This document shows positions 26,001 to 33,020 of a stretch of 58,609 nt of DNA, piece after piece. Each line of letters opens with the position of its first letter. Within the stretch, counting starts at the first letter, position 1. Position numbers and translations under genes: made by a program. This DNA comes from Saprospiraceae bacterium (GTDB lineage Bacteria > Bacteroidota > Bacteroidia > Chitinophagales > Saprospiraceae), in NCBI GenBank assembly GCA_013214355.1, contig JABSSL010000026.1, forward strand, positions 1 through 58,609, written 5' to 3'. Under the pieces are notes generated by a model. The model made no database searches, was not told the DNA's origin, and worked only from the letters and a program-made list of their open reading frames with translations.

Positions 26001-26876
26001 ATGGTATTCAAATTTTGGGGATCAACAGACCCTAATGCCAAATTCGCCAGGCGAGAGAATGCGGCCTTCTGGATGGAAGGCCAGCATGAACTAAGACCTG
26101 GCTGGAGTAAGATAGGCGATACTAGAGGGGTCTACCAAGCGCTTATTCCTAATTCAAGAGGGGTGTTGGCATATGGGGATCAAGATGGAGATAATGCCTT
26201 AACTATTAAAGATATTAAAGGAGGAGTTTTCCCGCCTAATCCGACACTCGGTCTCCACTGGTCTGGTATTGGACTCTCCAATTGGAACGGAGGTAGTCAG
26301 GTCATCGCGGGTGGAAGTTATATCAACAATCAAGGTAAGTTGATCCTCTGTTCTTCCGCTGCTAGAGCACATTCACAACTAGACCAGGAACACACCAAAG
26401 GCGCATATGACATCTTCATGGACCTCGTAACCATATTTAGTCAAAAGGATGAAGCTAAAATATTTTACACTTTAATTCATGAGAAGGTCTTGCGCATCGC
26501 ACCTTCCTTAGGCAACTCATACGTAGATTCTACATATTCAGCTATGGCCAAACCTATTTTAGGGCCAAGACTTCCCATTCCTAAAAGCTCCACTTCTTAC
26601 CCCAAATACGTGTACAGAAAAGAATATGAGGACATCTTCAAAGAAATCAAAAAACTTCTTGTGGAAAAATTGGGCGTAAGTGCGGAGGATGTAGAATGGG
26701 ATACCCATTTCACCCTCGATCTAGGTGCTAATGAACTTGATACAGTGAAGATTGAAGTAGCCCTCCAAAAAAGCTACTCGGTGGACATCCCGGAAAATTC
26801 AATGTTTGCCAGTAATTCGCTTGATACCGTACAAAAGTTAGTCGTATATCTTTATCAGGCTACACACAGAAACTAG
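23043..26876 (+). CDS. nSTAND ATPase with membrane helix, WG repeats, peptidoglycan-binding and ACP-like domains
   Basis: A 1277-residue multidomain protein. Residues 1-400 form an nSTAND-type NTPase: FFGREAEIEELY, Walker A GPSGSGKTS (46-54), Walker B IYLLFDQFEELL with D132, and a winged-helix end (ISHDMLALVV). One transmembrane helix (451-468), preceded by KRQLRR, suggests a cytoplasmic ATPase and an extracytoplasmic C-terminus. A coiled coil (470-540) and WG-like repeats (550-790, for example DRWGYID) follow. Residues 832-890 resemble a peptidoglycan-binding domain. Residues 950-1130 resemble an L,D-transpeptidase-like family whose SAGCQV core here reads NGGSQV (S1085). Residues 1193-1273 are an acyl-carrier-like domain with GANELD where GADSLD is expected, so no phosphopantetheine serine. 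Probable membrane-linked NLR-like sensor/effector. Confidence 0.8.
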   Translation: MDQLNSPFKFLDAYSVEDEDIFFGREAEIEELYNALRGVKHLLVYGPSGSGKTSLIECGLRNEFSDADWFALTIRRQSNMIASVFQSIDNFLEEKLELQVETGLPASKSTNFPNAVERLFNERYQPIYLLFDQFEELLISGSTTEKETFFRELNGLIKYKIPCRIILIMREEFIGHLSQFESFCPSIFQYRYRLEKMRTENVGKVILQTLSAQRFQTSFTVEEPEVLKKEILAKLPDNHKEIELTHVQVFLDELWDRAKQNTPSQGVPILHQGLIKKEDDLEGILDSFLKKQLKLLAPKRGEKIPLELLATMISKKHTKLQLSYSELQQSLSKRGLHIPSQLSSLLEDLHDRRLIRTLKSGDNTQYEISHDMLALVVGQNLTKEMQMRERAEEIYQLYFGRTSVFSPEELDILRPLKEYKAYPPALKALVLKSKKEHDREQEKTKRQLRRVIGLLFVAIIGLSFAIYSYDKANKAYAEAKEAKQEAIDQADMAKQARDNAQNQEKIANSAKSDAVLARAKAEQQKERAEDALAEAQRLLKYFSFNDYNTAWAFQDGKIGLIDSFGNPISAENNFIYENPSPFRNGISIVSVDNKKVLLSFTGQELSPRYEQIQYVAPNRYTTGQEWYTAERLLATPKVTFYQEIVPDLENKTKLTRARKNDRWGYIDMQNEVVIPVIYEKAGKFSEELAKVKDRRGWFFIDQRQNRLTSNYYEDAKDFSNGFALVKNKRGYFYIDRQERKLTEHYFDFATSFNDSYAQVFFNNEYKIIDEDGEFTSAAPFQKVFLGDVDQGHIPEDISDFYKGINKTLPIQFVNKGLKSKSGWHKLKQREGGFVSHIQNQLELIGFLPQISNTGIFDYNTQSALRLFQEFTNANISDGQCDLATFQKLINFDPSTPKQLLRKSTEYNFWIDFLHKVNGHYSELVQAGLFQDEANKYNDTDEVIDTRSLKNWSFDPSHIHIIGIRRNEDVSTPKRENDDIFILLVQGMVFKFWGSTDPNAKFARRENAAFWMEGQHELRPGWSKIGDTRGVYQALIPNSRGVLAYGDQDGDNALTIKDIKGGVFPPNPTLGLHWSGIGLSNWNGGSQVIAGGSYINNQGKLILCSSAARAHSQLDQEHTKGAYDIFMDLVTIFSQKDEAKIFYTLIHEKVLRIAPSLGNSYVDSTYSAMAKPILGPRLPIPKSSTSYPKYVYRKEYEDIFKEIKKLLVEKLGVSAEDVEWDTHFTLDLGANELDTVKIEVALQKSYSVDIPENSMFASNSLDTVQKLVVYLYQATHRN

Positions 26877-26960
26877 TCTTATGCTACACGGCTTCTTTCA
26901 CTTTTATCCGGCAAATCCGGACTGTATTGCTAAGGACTTTAAAAAGGTAAGAGGTAAGTG

Positions 26961-26972
26961 TGGGAGCGGATT
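26961..26972. repeat. 12-bp copy of the tRNA-Cys 3' region
   Basis: TGGGAGCGGATT is identical to 27135-27146, inside the acceptor/T-arm 3' part of the tRNA-Cys gene, in the same orientation. It lies 174 bp away on the side of the STAND cassette, where the end of an integrated element would be. The identity stops after 12 bp. It may be an attachment-site remnant or chance. Confidence 0.3.
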
Positions 26973-27091
26973 GGCTTCGCCCATCCGATGTAAGGAGGTC
27001 TTACAAAACCAACAAGCCTTCTCCCTGCGGTCGAGCTTTGTTATTCCTAGCTACTCGTTAAAACAAGTTTTGCTCGCTGTCAGAAATAACA

Positions 27092-27121
27092 AAGCCCCTT
27101 TCGCTTGTGCGAAAGAGGCTT
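27092..27121 (-). terminator. Terminator of the tRNA-Cys gene
   Basis: A 13-bp stem with one mismatch (AAGCCCCTTTCGC / GCGAAAGAGGCTT) and a TTGT loop lies ten bases past the tRNA 3' end. Read leftward it is followed by TGTTATTTC. The interval 26877-27091 holds no gene that I can support; a short open frame there runs through the tRNA. Confidence 0.65.
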
Positions 27122-27130
27122 GTTGTCTTG

Positions 27131-27201
27131 AGGTTGGGAGCGGATTCGAACCGCCGTACGAGGTTTTGCAGACCTCTGCCTAACCGCTCGGCCACCCAAC
27201 C
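27131..27201 (-). tRNA. tRNA-Cys (GCA)
   Basis: Read leftward: acceptor GGTTGGG/CCCAACC with discriminator T, D-arm GCC..GGC with GCGGTTA loop, anticodon arm GAGGT-CTGCAAA-ACCTC with anticodon GCA, T-arm CGGCGG-TTCGAAT-CCGC. The 3' CCA is not encoded, usual for this phylum. It marks the right border of the STAND region. Confidence 0.95.
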
Positions 27202-27336
27202 GGGTGCAGAATATATGAAAGTAACTTTCTACTTCCATTTTCTGGGAACGCAAATATACTTCTTTTTTATTAACCGTATGGCTTTTGCCAGAAAAAAGCT
27301 AGATTAATTTTTTGCGGTCATCTTTACAAACATATT

Positions 27337-27356
27337 GAGGGAAAGAAAGTTCCCTC
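27337..27356 (-). terminator. Hairpin after the histidine kinase gene
   Basis: GAGGGAA (27337-27343) and TTCCCTC (27350-27356) form a 7-bp stem with a six-base loop, 20 bp downstream of the kinase stop. The T-run is weak. Confidence 0.4.
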
Positions 27357-27375
27357 CCCCTACTACTTTTGCGGT

Positions 27376-28275
27376 TTACTGCGCTGCAATCGTGAAGTGG
27401 AAAGTTGTACCGCCTTGCGGATGTGGCTGGTACCAGATCTCACCTTGATGCAATTCTACCCACTTTTTGCAGATAGCAAGGCCCACCCCTGTTCCAGAGG
27501 GGGAGCCCATGTGAATGCGCTGAAAGGGCTCAAATACCTTGTGCTGATGCGTTTTATCTAAGCCCATCCCGTTATCAACGATCATAAAGTGCCACTGTTT
27601 GGGCTCGCGGATACAGCGAATCTCTACAATGGGAGGAGCTTCCGAGCGAAATTGCAAGGCGTTGAGAATGAGTTGCTGAAAAATCTGCTGCATACTAGTT
27701 CGGGCAGCCAGGATTTGAGGTAATTCACCAACTCTAATCTGTCCTTCGGTAGCGGACAGCTCTGTACGTAGTTGGTATTCTACAACTTCTATTACTTTAT
27801 TGAGATCGGTCAGGACATGCTGCTGGACACGCTGACCGGTACGTATATAGGCGAGGAGGTCCTGAATGACGGTATTCATCTGATCCGTCTTCTCAGCAAT
27901 GTATTGTAAAAAGGTTTTGCCTTCCTCTGCCAGCTCCTCTTTGTGTCGATTTTGCAATAACTCTACGTAGCTACTGATCGTTCGCAAAGGACTCCGTAGA
28001 TCGTGGGAGAGTACACGAGCGTATTGCTCCAACTCCTTGGAAGCCTGTTGGAGTTTCTCGATAGTGGCTGTATTGGTACTTCCCGGAACCAAGGCCTCAG
28101 AATTATTTCCACCGGCAAAAGTCAATGCACTTCCGGTAGAAATGATAGCAGTAGATTGCTTTTCTTCCTGATGCAATTGATCAATTAAACCAGAGAGCTG
28201 AAGACGTTGATCGGCACTGATGCCAAGGCTATCCATAAATAGCTGTAGCTGTTGACGGGTATTCTTCATCCTCAT
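27376..28275 (-). CDS. Soluble sensor histidine kinase without a sensor domain
   Basis: A 299-residue kinase. After a helical N-terminus (1-75) with no PAS or GAF domain, the dimerisation/phosphoacceptor domain starts with VLSHDLRSPLRTI (H91), and the ATPase domain has an N-box in LILNAL, DNGMGLD, and GTGVGLAICKKWVELHQGEIW. No transmembrane segment is present, so it is cytoplasmic. This type of H-box is common in phytochrome-like and orphan Bacteroidota kinases. No response regulator is adjacent; the partner is unknown. It is a single gene with a hairpin before and after it. Confidence 0.9.
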   Translation of the reverse strand: MRMKNTRQQLQLFMDSLGISADQRLQLSGLIDQLHQEEKQSTAIISTGSALTFAGGNNSEALVPGSTNTATIEKLQQASKELEQYARVLSHDLRSPLRTISSYVELLQNRHKEELAEEGKTFLQYIAEKTDQMNTVIQDLLAYIRTGQRVQQHVLTDLNKVIEVVEYQLRTELSATEGQIRVGELPQILAARTSMQQIFQQLILNALQFRSEAPPIVEIRCIREPKQWHFMIVDNGMGLDKTHQHKVFEPFQRIHMGSPSGTGVGLAICKKWVELHQGEIWYQPHPQGGTTFHFTIAAQ

Positions 28276-28619
28276 TTTTGATTTAAGTTATACAATGAGG
28301 AAATAGAATGTTCCTGTTTAAGGAGCCATGATGGGAGAATGGGATGATGACTAGTTGATGTGCTTAGGACCCGTAAAAAGGACCAATCGCTCCATCTTTG
28401 CCATAGGAAAGCAAGAGCGTTCATTTTTGTGTTTGTGTCTTGGGTTAAAGGAGGAGCGTACATTGGGTACTGCTCGGAAGGGCTTAATATTACAAGCCCT
28501 TATTCCCGTACGAAGATACGATTTATTAAAATCATATTCAAGTAAATCATATATAAAATAAGACCTACTCATTGCGAGTAGGCCTTAAGCGTATCTTTAA
28601 CTAAACTTAGATATTCTGT
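28276..28619. other. Intergenic region between the histidine kinase and nadA
   Basis: 344 bp without a gene. It contains the nadA terminator (28550-28586) and a separate hairpin AGGGCTT-N8-AAGCCCT at 28479-28500, about 200 bp upstream of the kinase start, which may belong to the kinase leader. Confidence 0.4.
28550..28586 (-). terminator. Rho-independent terminator of nadA
   Basis: Read leftward: AAGGCCTACTC-GCAAT-GAGTAGGTCTT (11 bp with one G-T pair) followed by ATTTTAT, 33 bp after the nadA stop. Confidence 0.75.
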
Positions 28620-29630
28620 CTATAGTCCTGCTTTGGCTGAAACTTCAAGCATGCGATCAATAGAAGGTACACCTTGTTCGATCACCCATTCTGGCAATTC
28701 AATTTCAGGTAATTCGTGCTTCATGCAGAGGTACAATTTCTCCAAAGTATTCAGTCGCATATGTGGGCATTCGTTGCAGGCACATGTATTATTCGGTGGC
28801 GCAGGATAAAAAGTTTTATGTGGAGATGCCTTTTGCATCTGGTGCAAAATTCCAGATTCTGTCGCTACAATAAACTCAGTAGCTTCGTTTTCCTGTGTAT
28901 ATTTTAGTAATCCACTGGTAGAACCGATATAATCAGCCTTGTCCAAGATATGTGCCTCACACTCTGGGTGTGCAATGAACTTAGCTTCGGGGTGACGGAG
29001 CATCAACTTCGTAATCTTTTCACCAGAAAAGATCTCATGCACCATACAGGACCCATTCCAAAGCACCATATCGCGTCCCGTCTTTTTCACCAAATAACGA
29101 CCGAGGTTGATATCCGGTGCAAAGATGATCCCTTTATCTTCTGGAATACTCTCAATGATCTGAACCGCATTGGTCGATGTACAGCAAACATCCGTGAGCG
29201 TTTTCAACTCAGCAGTACAGTTAATGTAACTGACCACAACGTGATCAGGGTACTTCTCTTTAAACTTGCGGAAGAGGTGAGGAGGGCAAGAGTCTGCCAA
29301 AGAACAACCTGCTTTCAAATCTGGAAGTAAAACCTTTTTACTGGGAGATAGCATCTTGGCTGTCTCTGCCATAAAATGCACTCCTGCAAATACAATAATA
29401 TCTGCGTCCGTTTTAGCAGCTTGTTGCGAAAGGCCTAGACTGTCTCCTATGTAGTCTGCAATATCCTGAATCTCAGCTTCCTGGTAGTAGTGCGCCAGAA
29501 TAATGGCGTTTTTCTCCTTTTTAAGCCGTTCAATCTCTTCAAAGAGATCTAATGTAGGATCTACATCCAGATCCAAAAACCCTCTTTGGGTTAAGTTTTT
29601 TTCGGCAATTGCAAAGTTTGTCATATCCAT
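28620..29630 (-). CDS. nadA: Quinolinate synthase A
   Basis: About 336 residues, started at the ATG at 29630; the open frame upstream begins only with TTG, and another ATG lies two codons further in. It condenses iminoaspartate (from NadB) with dihydroxyacetone phosphate to give quinolinate in NAD synthesis. The three cysteine regions for the 4Fe-4S cluster are visible: [18 protein letters not shown] and the C-terminal CACNECPHM. The first part has [27 protein letters not shown], of which [10 protein letters not shown] is the substrate-binding signature. No other NAD genes are adjacent. Confidence 0.95.
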   Translation of the reverse strand: MDMTNFAIAEKNLTQRGFLDLDVDPTLDLFEEIERLKKEKNAIILAHYYQEAEIQDIADYIGDSLGLSQQAAKTDADIIVFAGVHFMAETAKMLSPSKKVLLPDLKAGCSLADSCPPHLFRKFKEKYPDHVVVSYINCTAELKTLTDVCCTSTNAVQIIESIPEDKGIIFAPDINLGRYLVKKTGRDMVLWNGSCMVHEIFSGEKITKLMLRHPEAKFIAHPECEAHILDKADYIGSTSGLLKYTQENEATEFIVATESGILHQMQKASPHKTFYPAPPNNTCACNECPHMRLNTLEKLYLCMKHELPEIELPEWVIEQGVPSIDRMLEVSAKAGL

Positions 29631-29840
29631 TGTTTTTAAGCACAAGGCTAATCTGATAACGCAAAGCTATCTAAAATAGTTCGCTTAGTTTTGTTTTTAA
29701 ACTAAGTTTTTATTTTTTGACGTAGATATTCCCAAAAAGTAACAAAGTGGTGGGCACTTGAGGGGCCGAAAGGCTTAATAGACTGTTAAACACTATCATC
29801 TTAAGCAGACATTTAATAATATTGCAGAAAAATCAGCTCA

Positions 29841-30464
29841 ATGCGGAAGTTAATCTTATGGATAGGGCTAGTCGGTCTGTTGTGCGCTTGCGAAAACAGC
29901 ATGGAAGATATTGCCGCTTTGAACGAAAAATTGGATACCCAAGTAGAGCGGGCAGAGATAGTGGAGATACTCTACAGTGACTCCGCCAAAATTAAAGTTA
30001 AAATCGCTGGGCCTACTATGCTATATCATCTGGATAGGAAAGATCCAAAACAAGAATTTCCGGATGGTGTGAAGGTGGATTTCTTTGATCAGTTTCAACA
30101 GTTATCGAGTGTATTGACAGCTAAATATGCCATTCGACTGGAGCAAAAACAGCAGGTGCTAGTGCGAGATAGTGTCGTTTGGGAAAGTGAAGCCAATGAA
30201 AAGTTGGAAACCGAAGAATTGATCTGGGACGAACAGAAGCAAAAGCTTTTATCCAATAAATTCGTGGTTATTACCCGCCCTGATGAGATCATTTATGGTC
30301 ACGGTTTTGAAGCAGATCAAGATTTCTCAAATGCTCGAATCAATGCGGTAGAAGGCCGGATTGCAGTAGATCAGTTGGAAGATGGCGTGCCTACCGATAA
30401 ACCACAAGAAAAGCCTGTAAGACCACGAAAGCCCCAAACAATTCCGAAGCAAGAAACACAGTAG
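29841..30464 (+). CDS. lptC: LPS export ABC transporter periplasmic protein LptC
   Basis: A 207-residue protein with an N-terminal signal ending in LLCACEN, where C17 may be lipidated as in many Bacteroidota LptC proteins. The mature part is the LptC/OstA-like beta jellyroll (DSAKIKVKIAGP, YPDG-like FPDGVKVDFFD, AKYAIRLEQ, DSVVWES, TEELIWDEQKQKLLSNKFVVI, GHGFEADQDFSN). It receives LPS from LptBFG and passes it to LptA across the periplasm. The last 30 residues are proline- and lysine-rich and probably disordered. The gene is followed by a GldE/CNNM-type gene, an order often seen in Bacteroidota. Confidence 0.88.
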   Translation: MRKLILWIGLVGLLCACENSMEDIAALNEKLDTQVERAEIVEILYSDSAKIKVKIAGPTMLYHLDRKDPKQEFPDGVKVDFFDQFQQLSSVLTAKYAIRLEQKQQVLVRDSVVWESEANEKLETEELIWDEQKQKLLSNKFVVITRPDEIIYGHGFEADQDFSNARINAVEGRIAVDQLEDGVPTDKPQEKPVRPRKPQTIPKQETQ

Positions 30465-30629
30465 GTGGCCATACCTAGCTTTTCTCGGAATAAAAGCAGT
30501 TCGAAAGCGGCCAAAACAATCTATTGATTACTAGCTGCTCTTACTTTATTCCATAATAATATTTATCTTTCTCATGTAAGAGACATGCGGCTTGCTATGG
30601 CCCAGTTTGTAGATTGACTCGATTCCTAT

Positions 30630-31883
30630 ATGATAATATCCTTTATCCTATTTTTTCTAATCCTATCTGCTTTCTTCTCCGGTTCGGAGATAGCCTTTAT
30701 TTCAGCCAATAAGCTGAGAGTAGAATTACGTAAGAAAAAGGGGGCCTCTAGAGGAACGATCCTAGCTAACTTCTACGAGCGTCCAGCGCACTTCCTGAGT
30801 ACTATGCTGGTTGGGAATAATATTGCGTTGGTTGCCTTTACCATTTTGATGGGGGCAATTTTGGATCCCATCCTCGTCGAGACACTCGGTTTAGAAAACC
30901 AAGACCTCCTTGTTCTGCTTTTTGATACCATTATCATCACTATTGTAGTGCTCATTTTTGGAGAGTTTTTGCCTAAGACGCTGTTTAGTTTATACGCCGA
31001 TCAGATCCTATACTTTTTGGCACTTCCACTCAAGTTTATTGAGGTACTACTGCGACCCTTGACTTGGGTTATGACTCGAGTATCCAATCGATTCCTTAGT
31101 GTCTTTTTCAAATCATCTATTACGCCTGTAGAAACCGCTTTTACGCGCCTTGATTTGGAGAACTTTATAAATGACACCCTCACGGATGCCGAAGAGGAGA
31201 TCGATAAAGAACTCTTCGGTAAGGCCCTGAATTTCAAGGAGATCAAAGTGCGTGACTGTATGGTGCCAAGAACGGAAATCGAGAATATTGACCAAGGGGC
31301 TAATTTGGAGGAACTTGAGCAATTATTCCGTGAGACGAAGTTGTCGCGCTTGATTGTAACAGATGGAGACATCGACAATGTCTTGGGCTATGTGCATCAT
31401 CAGCAGCTATTCCAAAACCCCAAAACGCTACAGGAGCTGATTCTTGACATTTCCTTCGTTCCTGAGGTGACACGCGTCAACGATCTCATGAACGATTTTA
31501 TTCGAGAACGCACCAGTATTGCCTGCGTAGTGGATGAATTTGGAGCAGTGGCAGGAATCATCACACTAGAAGATATTCTGGAAGAAATTTTTGGTGAAAT
31601 CGAAGATGAACATGATCAAGGCGAATATGTAGAAAATCAAATTAGTGATGATGAATATATCTTTTCCGGTAGGTTAGAGATTAGCTACCTGAATGAGAAG
31701 TTTGATCTTGATTTTCCCGAAGGAGATTATCATACACTATCTGGCTATTTGGTCACAGCCACCGAAAAAATTCCAGAAAAGGGAGTAGAAATTGAATTGG
31801 ATGGTTATCGTTTTATTCTCGAACTCGTTAGCAACACCAAAATAGAAACCGTTAGAATTATTCGCCTTCCACTGATGCCTTAG
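30630..31883 (+). CDS. Hemolysin family (CNNM/CBS/CorC) membrane protein, GldE-like
   Basis: A 417-residue protein with an N-terminal DUF21/CNNM transmembrane region (three or four helices; residues 1-180, start MIISFILFFLILSAFFSGSE), a paired CBS domain (about 205-325, VRDCMVPRTEIENI, VLGYVHHQQLF, FVPEVTRVNDLM) and a CorC_HlyC domain (about 335-417, DDEYIFSGRLEISYLNE, GYLVTATEKIPEKG). CNNM proteins are Mg/Co transport-related; the Bacteroidota homologue GldE is associated with gliding. It follows lptC at 165 bp. Confidence 0.85.
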   Translation: MIISFILFFLILSAFFSGSEIAFISANKLRVELRKKKGASRGTILANFYERPAHFLSTMLVGNNIALVAFTILMGAILDPILVETLGLENQDLLVLLFDTIIITIVVLIFGEFLPKTLFSLYADQILYFLALPLKFIEVLLRPLTWVMTRVSNRFLSVFFKSSITPVETAFTRLDLENFINDTLTDAEEEIDKELFGKALNFKEIKVRDCMVPRTEIENIDQGANLEELEQLFRETKLSRLIVTDGDIDNVLGYVHHQQLFQNPKTLQELILDISFVPEVTRVNDLMNDFIRERTSIACVVDEFGAVAGIITLEDILEEIFGEIEDEHDQGEYVENQISDDEYIFSGRLEISYLNEKFDLDFPEGDYHTLSGYLVTATEKIPEKGVEIELDGYRFILELVSNTKIETVRIIRLPLMP

Positions 31884-31915
31884 AGCATGGTTGACCAACT
31901 ACAAGATTTTCACTC

Positions 31916-32962
31916 ATGAATTGGCAACGCATTCAACAAGCATACCCTACCCCTTCAGATTGGGCTAGGATTCGTACAATCGATATGCATACCTGTGGAG
32001 AACCACTACGTGTAATAGTAGCCGGTTTCCCTGAACTGAAAGGAAATAATGTCCTGGAGTATCGTGCCGATGCTCGCGACAAGCACGATCACTTCCGCCG
32101 AGCCCTTATGTTCGAACCGAGAGGTCATGCCGATATGTATGGCTGTGTTTTGGTTCCTCCAAATGATGAGGATGGAGACTTTGGCATCCTTTTTTTGCAC
32201 AATGAGGGGTACAGTACCATGTGTGGACATGCCATTATTGCAATCAGTACATTAGCGGTTGAGATGGGGTGGGTGGAAGTAAAATCGCCTGAAACCATTC
32301 TAAAGATTGATGCCCCTTGTGGAAGAATAACGTCCTTTGTTCAGGTTGAAAATGGGCAGGTACGACATGTACGATTTCATTGTGTTCCCTCTTTTGTATT
32401 AGGTCTCGACCTAATAATAGAGGTGCCCAAACTCGGTAAGGTACAATTTGATCTCGCCTATGGTGGCGCTTTCTATGCCTATGTGCAAGCAGATCAGCTA
32501 CAACTCGATCTAACCCCCGATCATTACACTCGAATCATTGAGGATGGGATGGCGATAAAAAGAGCAATCATGCAGTCTGATATAGGTGTGGATCATCCCT
32601 TTGAAGAAGACCTTAGCTTCTTATACGGAACCATATTTATTGGAGGCCCCATCAGCGAGGGAATCGATAGCCGTAATGTATGTGTCTTCGCAGAGGGTGA
32701 AGTGGATCGCTGCCCGACTGGCTCAGGTGTTTCAGGTAGAATGGCCATTCATCACGCCCGTCAGGAGCTACAAATCGGCGAGAGCATGACCATTGAAAGC
32801 ATTCTGGGAACCGTCTTTGAGGGCAGAGTGGCGGAAACGCTTGAATTTGGGCCATATCCTGCTGTTATTCCAGAAGTTCAGGGGACGGCTCACGTCACCG
32901 GCCAACATGAATTCTTGATCAATCCTAATGACCCCTTGAAGGATGGCTTTATTTTAAGATAA
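31916..32962 (+). CDS. trans-3-hydroxy-L-proline dehydratase (proline racemase family)
   Basis: A 348-residue member of the proline racemase superfamily. The first catalytic residue is C103 in TMCGHAI. The second position, cysteine in racemases and 4-hydroxyproline epimerases (DRSPCGTG), is T268 here in DRCPTGSGVSGRMA. The Cys/Thr pair is the hallmark of trans-3-hydroxy-L-proline dehydratases, which yield pyrroline-2-carboxylate. The N-terminus has the typical MHTCGEPLRV. Some Cys/Thr members could act on related substrates. It is 32 bp downstream of the GldE-like gene but functionally unrelated to it; the ketimine reductase that usually follows is not nearby. Confidence 0.85.
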   Translation: MNWQRIQQAYPTPSDWARIRTIDMHTCGEPLRVIVAGFPELKGNNVLEYRADARDKHDHFRRALMFEPRGHADMYGCVLVPPNDEDGDFGILFLHNEGYSTMCGHAIIAISTLAVEMGWVEVKSPETILKIDAPCGRITSFVQVENGQVRHVRFHCVPSFVLGLDLIIEVPKLGKVQFDLAYGGAFYAYVQADQLQLDLTPDHYTRIIEDGMAIKRAIMQSDIGVDHPFEEDLSFLYGTIFIGGPISEGIDSRNVCVFAEGEVDRCPTGSGVSGRMAIHHARQELQIGESMTIESILGTVFEGRVAETLEFGPYPAVIPEVQGTAHVTGQHEFLINPNDPLKDGFILR

Positions 32963-32992
32963 TGTTGAATGAAAAACTATACATTCAACATT
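32961..32992. terminator. Bidirectional hairpin between convergent genes
   Basis: AATGTTGAATG (32961-32971) and CATTCAACATT (32982-32992) pair perfectly over 11 bp with a ten-base loop that includes AAAAA. It separates the rightward dehydratase and the leftward TPR gene and overlaps the dehydratase stop. Confidence 0.6.
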
Positions 32993-33020
32993 ATTCACTA
33001 ATCATTTTACATTATCCATT

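Noticed and set aside
26881-27183. 100-residue frame after the nSTAND gene
   Set aside because: It runs through the terminator and most of the tRNA-Cys gene, so it is not a real protein.
28950-29330. 126-residue frame opposite nadA
   Set aside because: The antisense strand of a well-conserved gene; no recognisable motif.
31001-31378. 125-residue frame opposite the GldE-like gene
   Set aside because: Serine-rich low-complexity product typical of a shadow frame.
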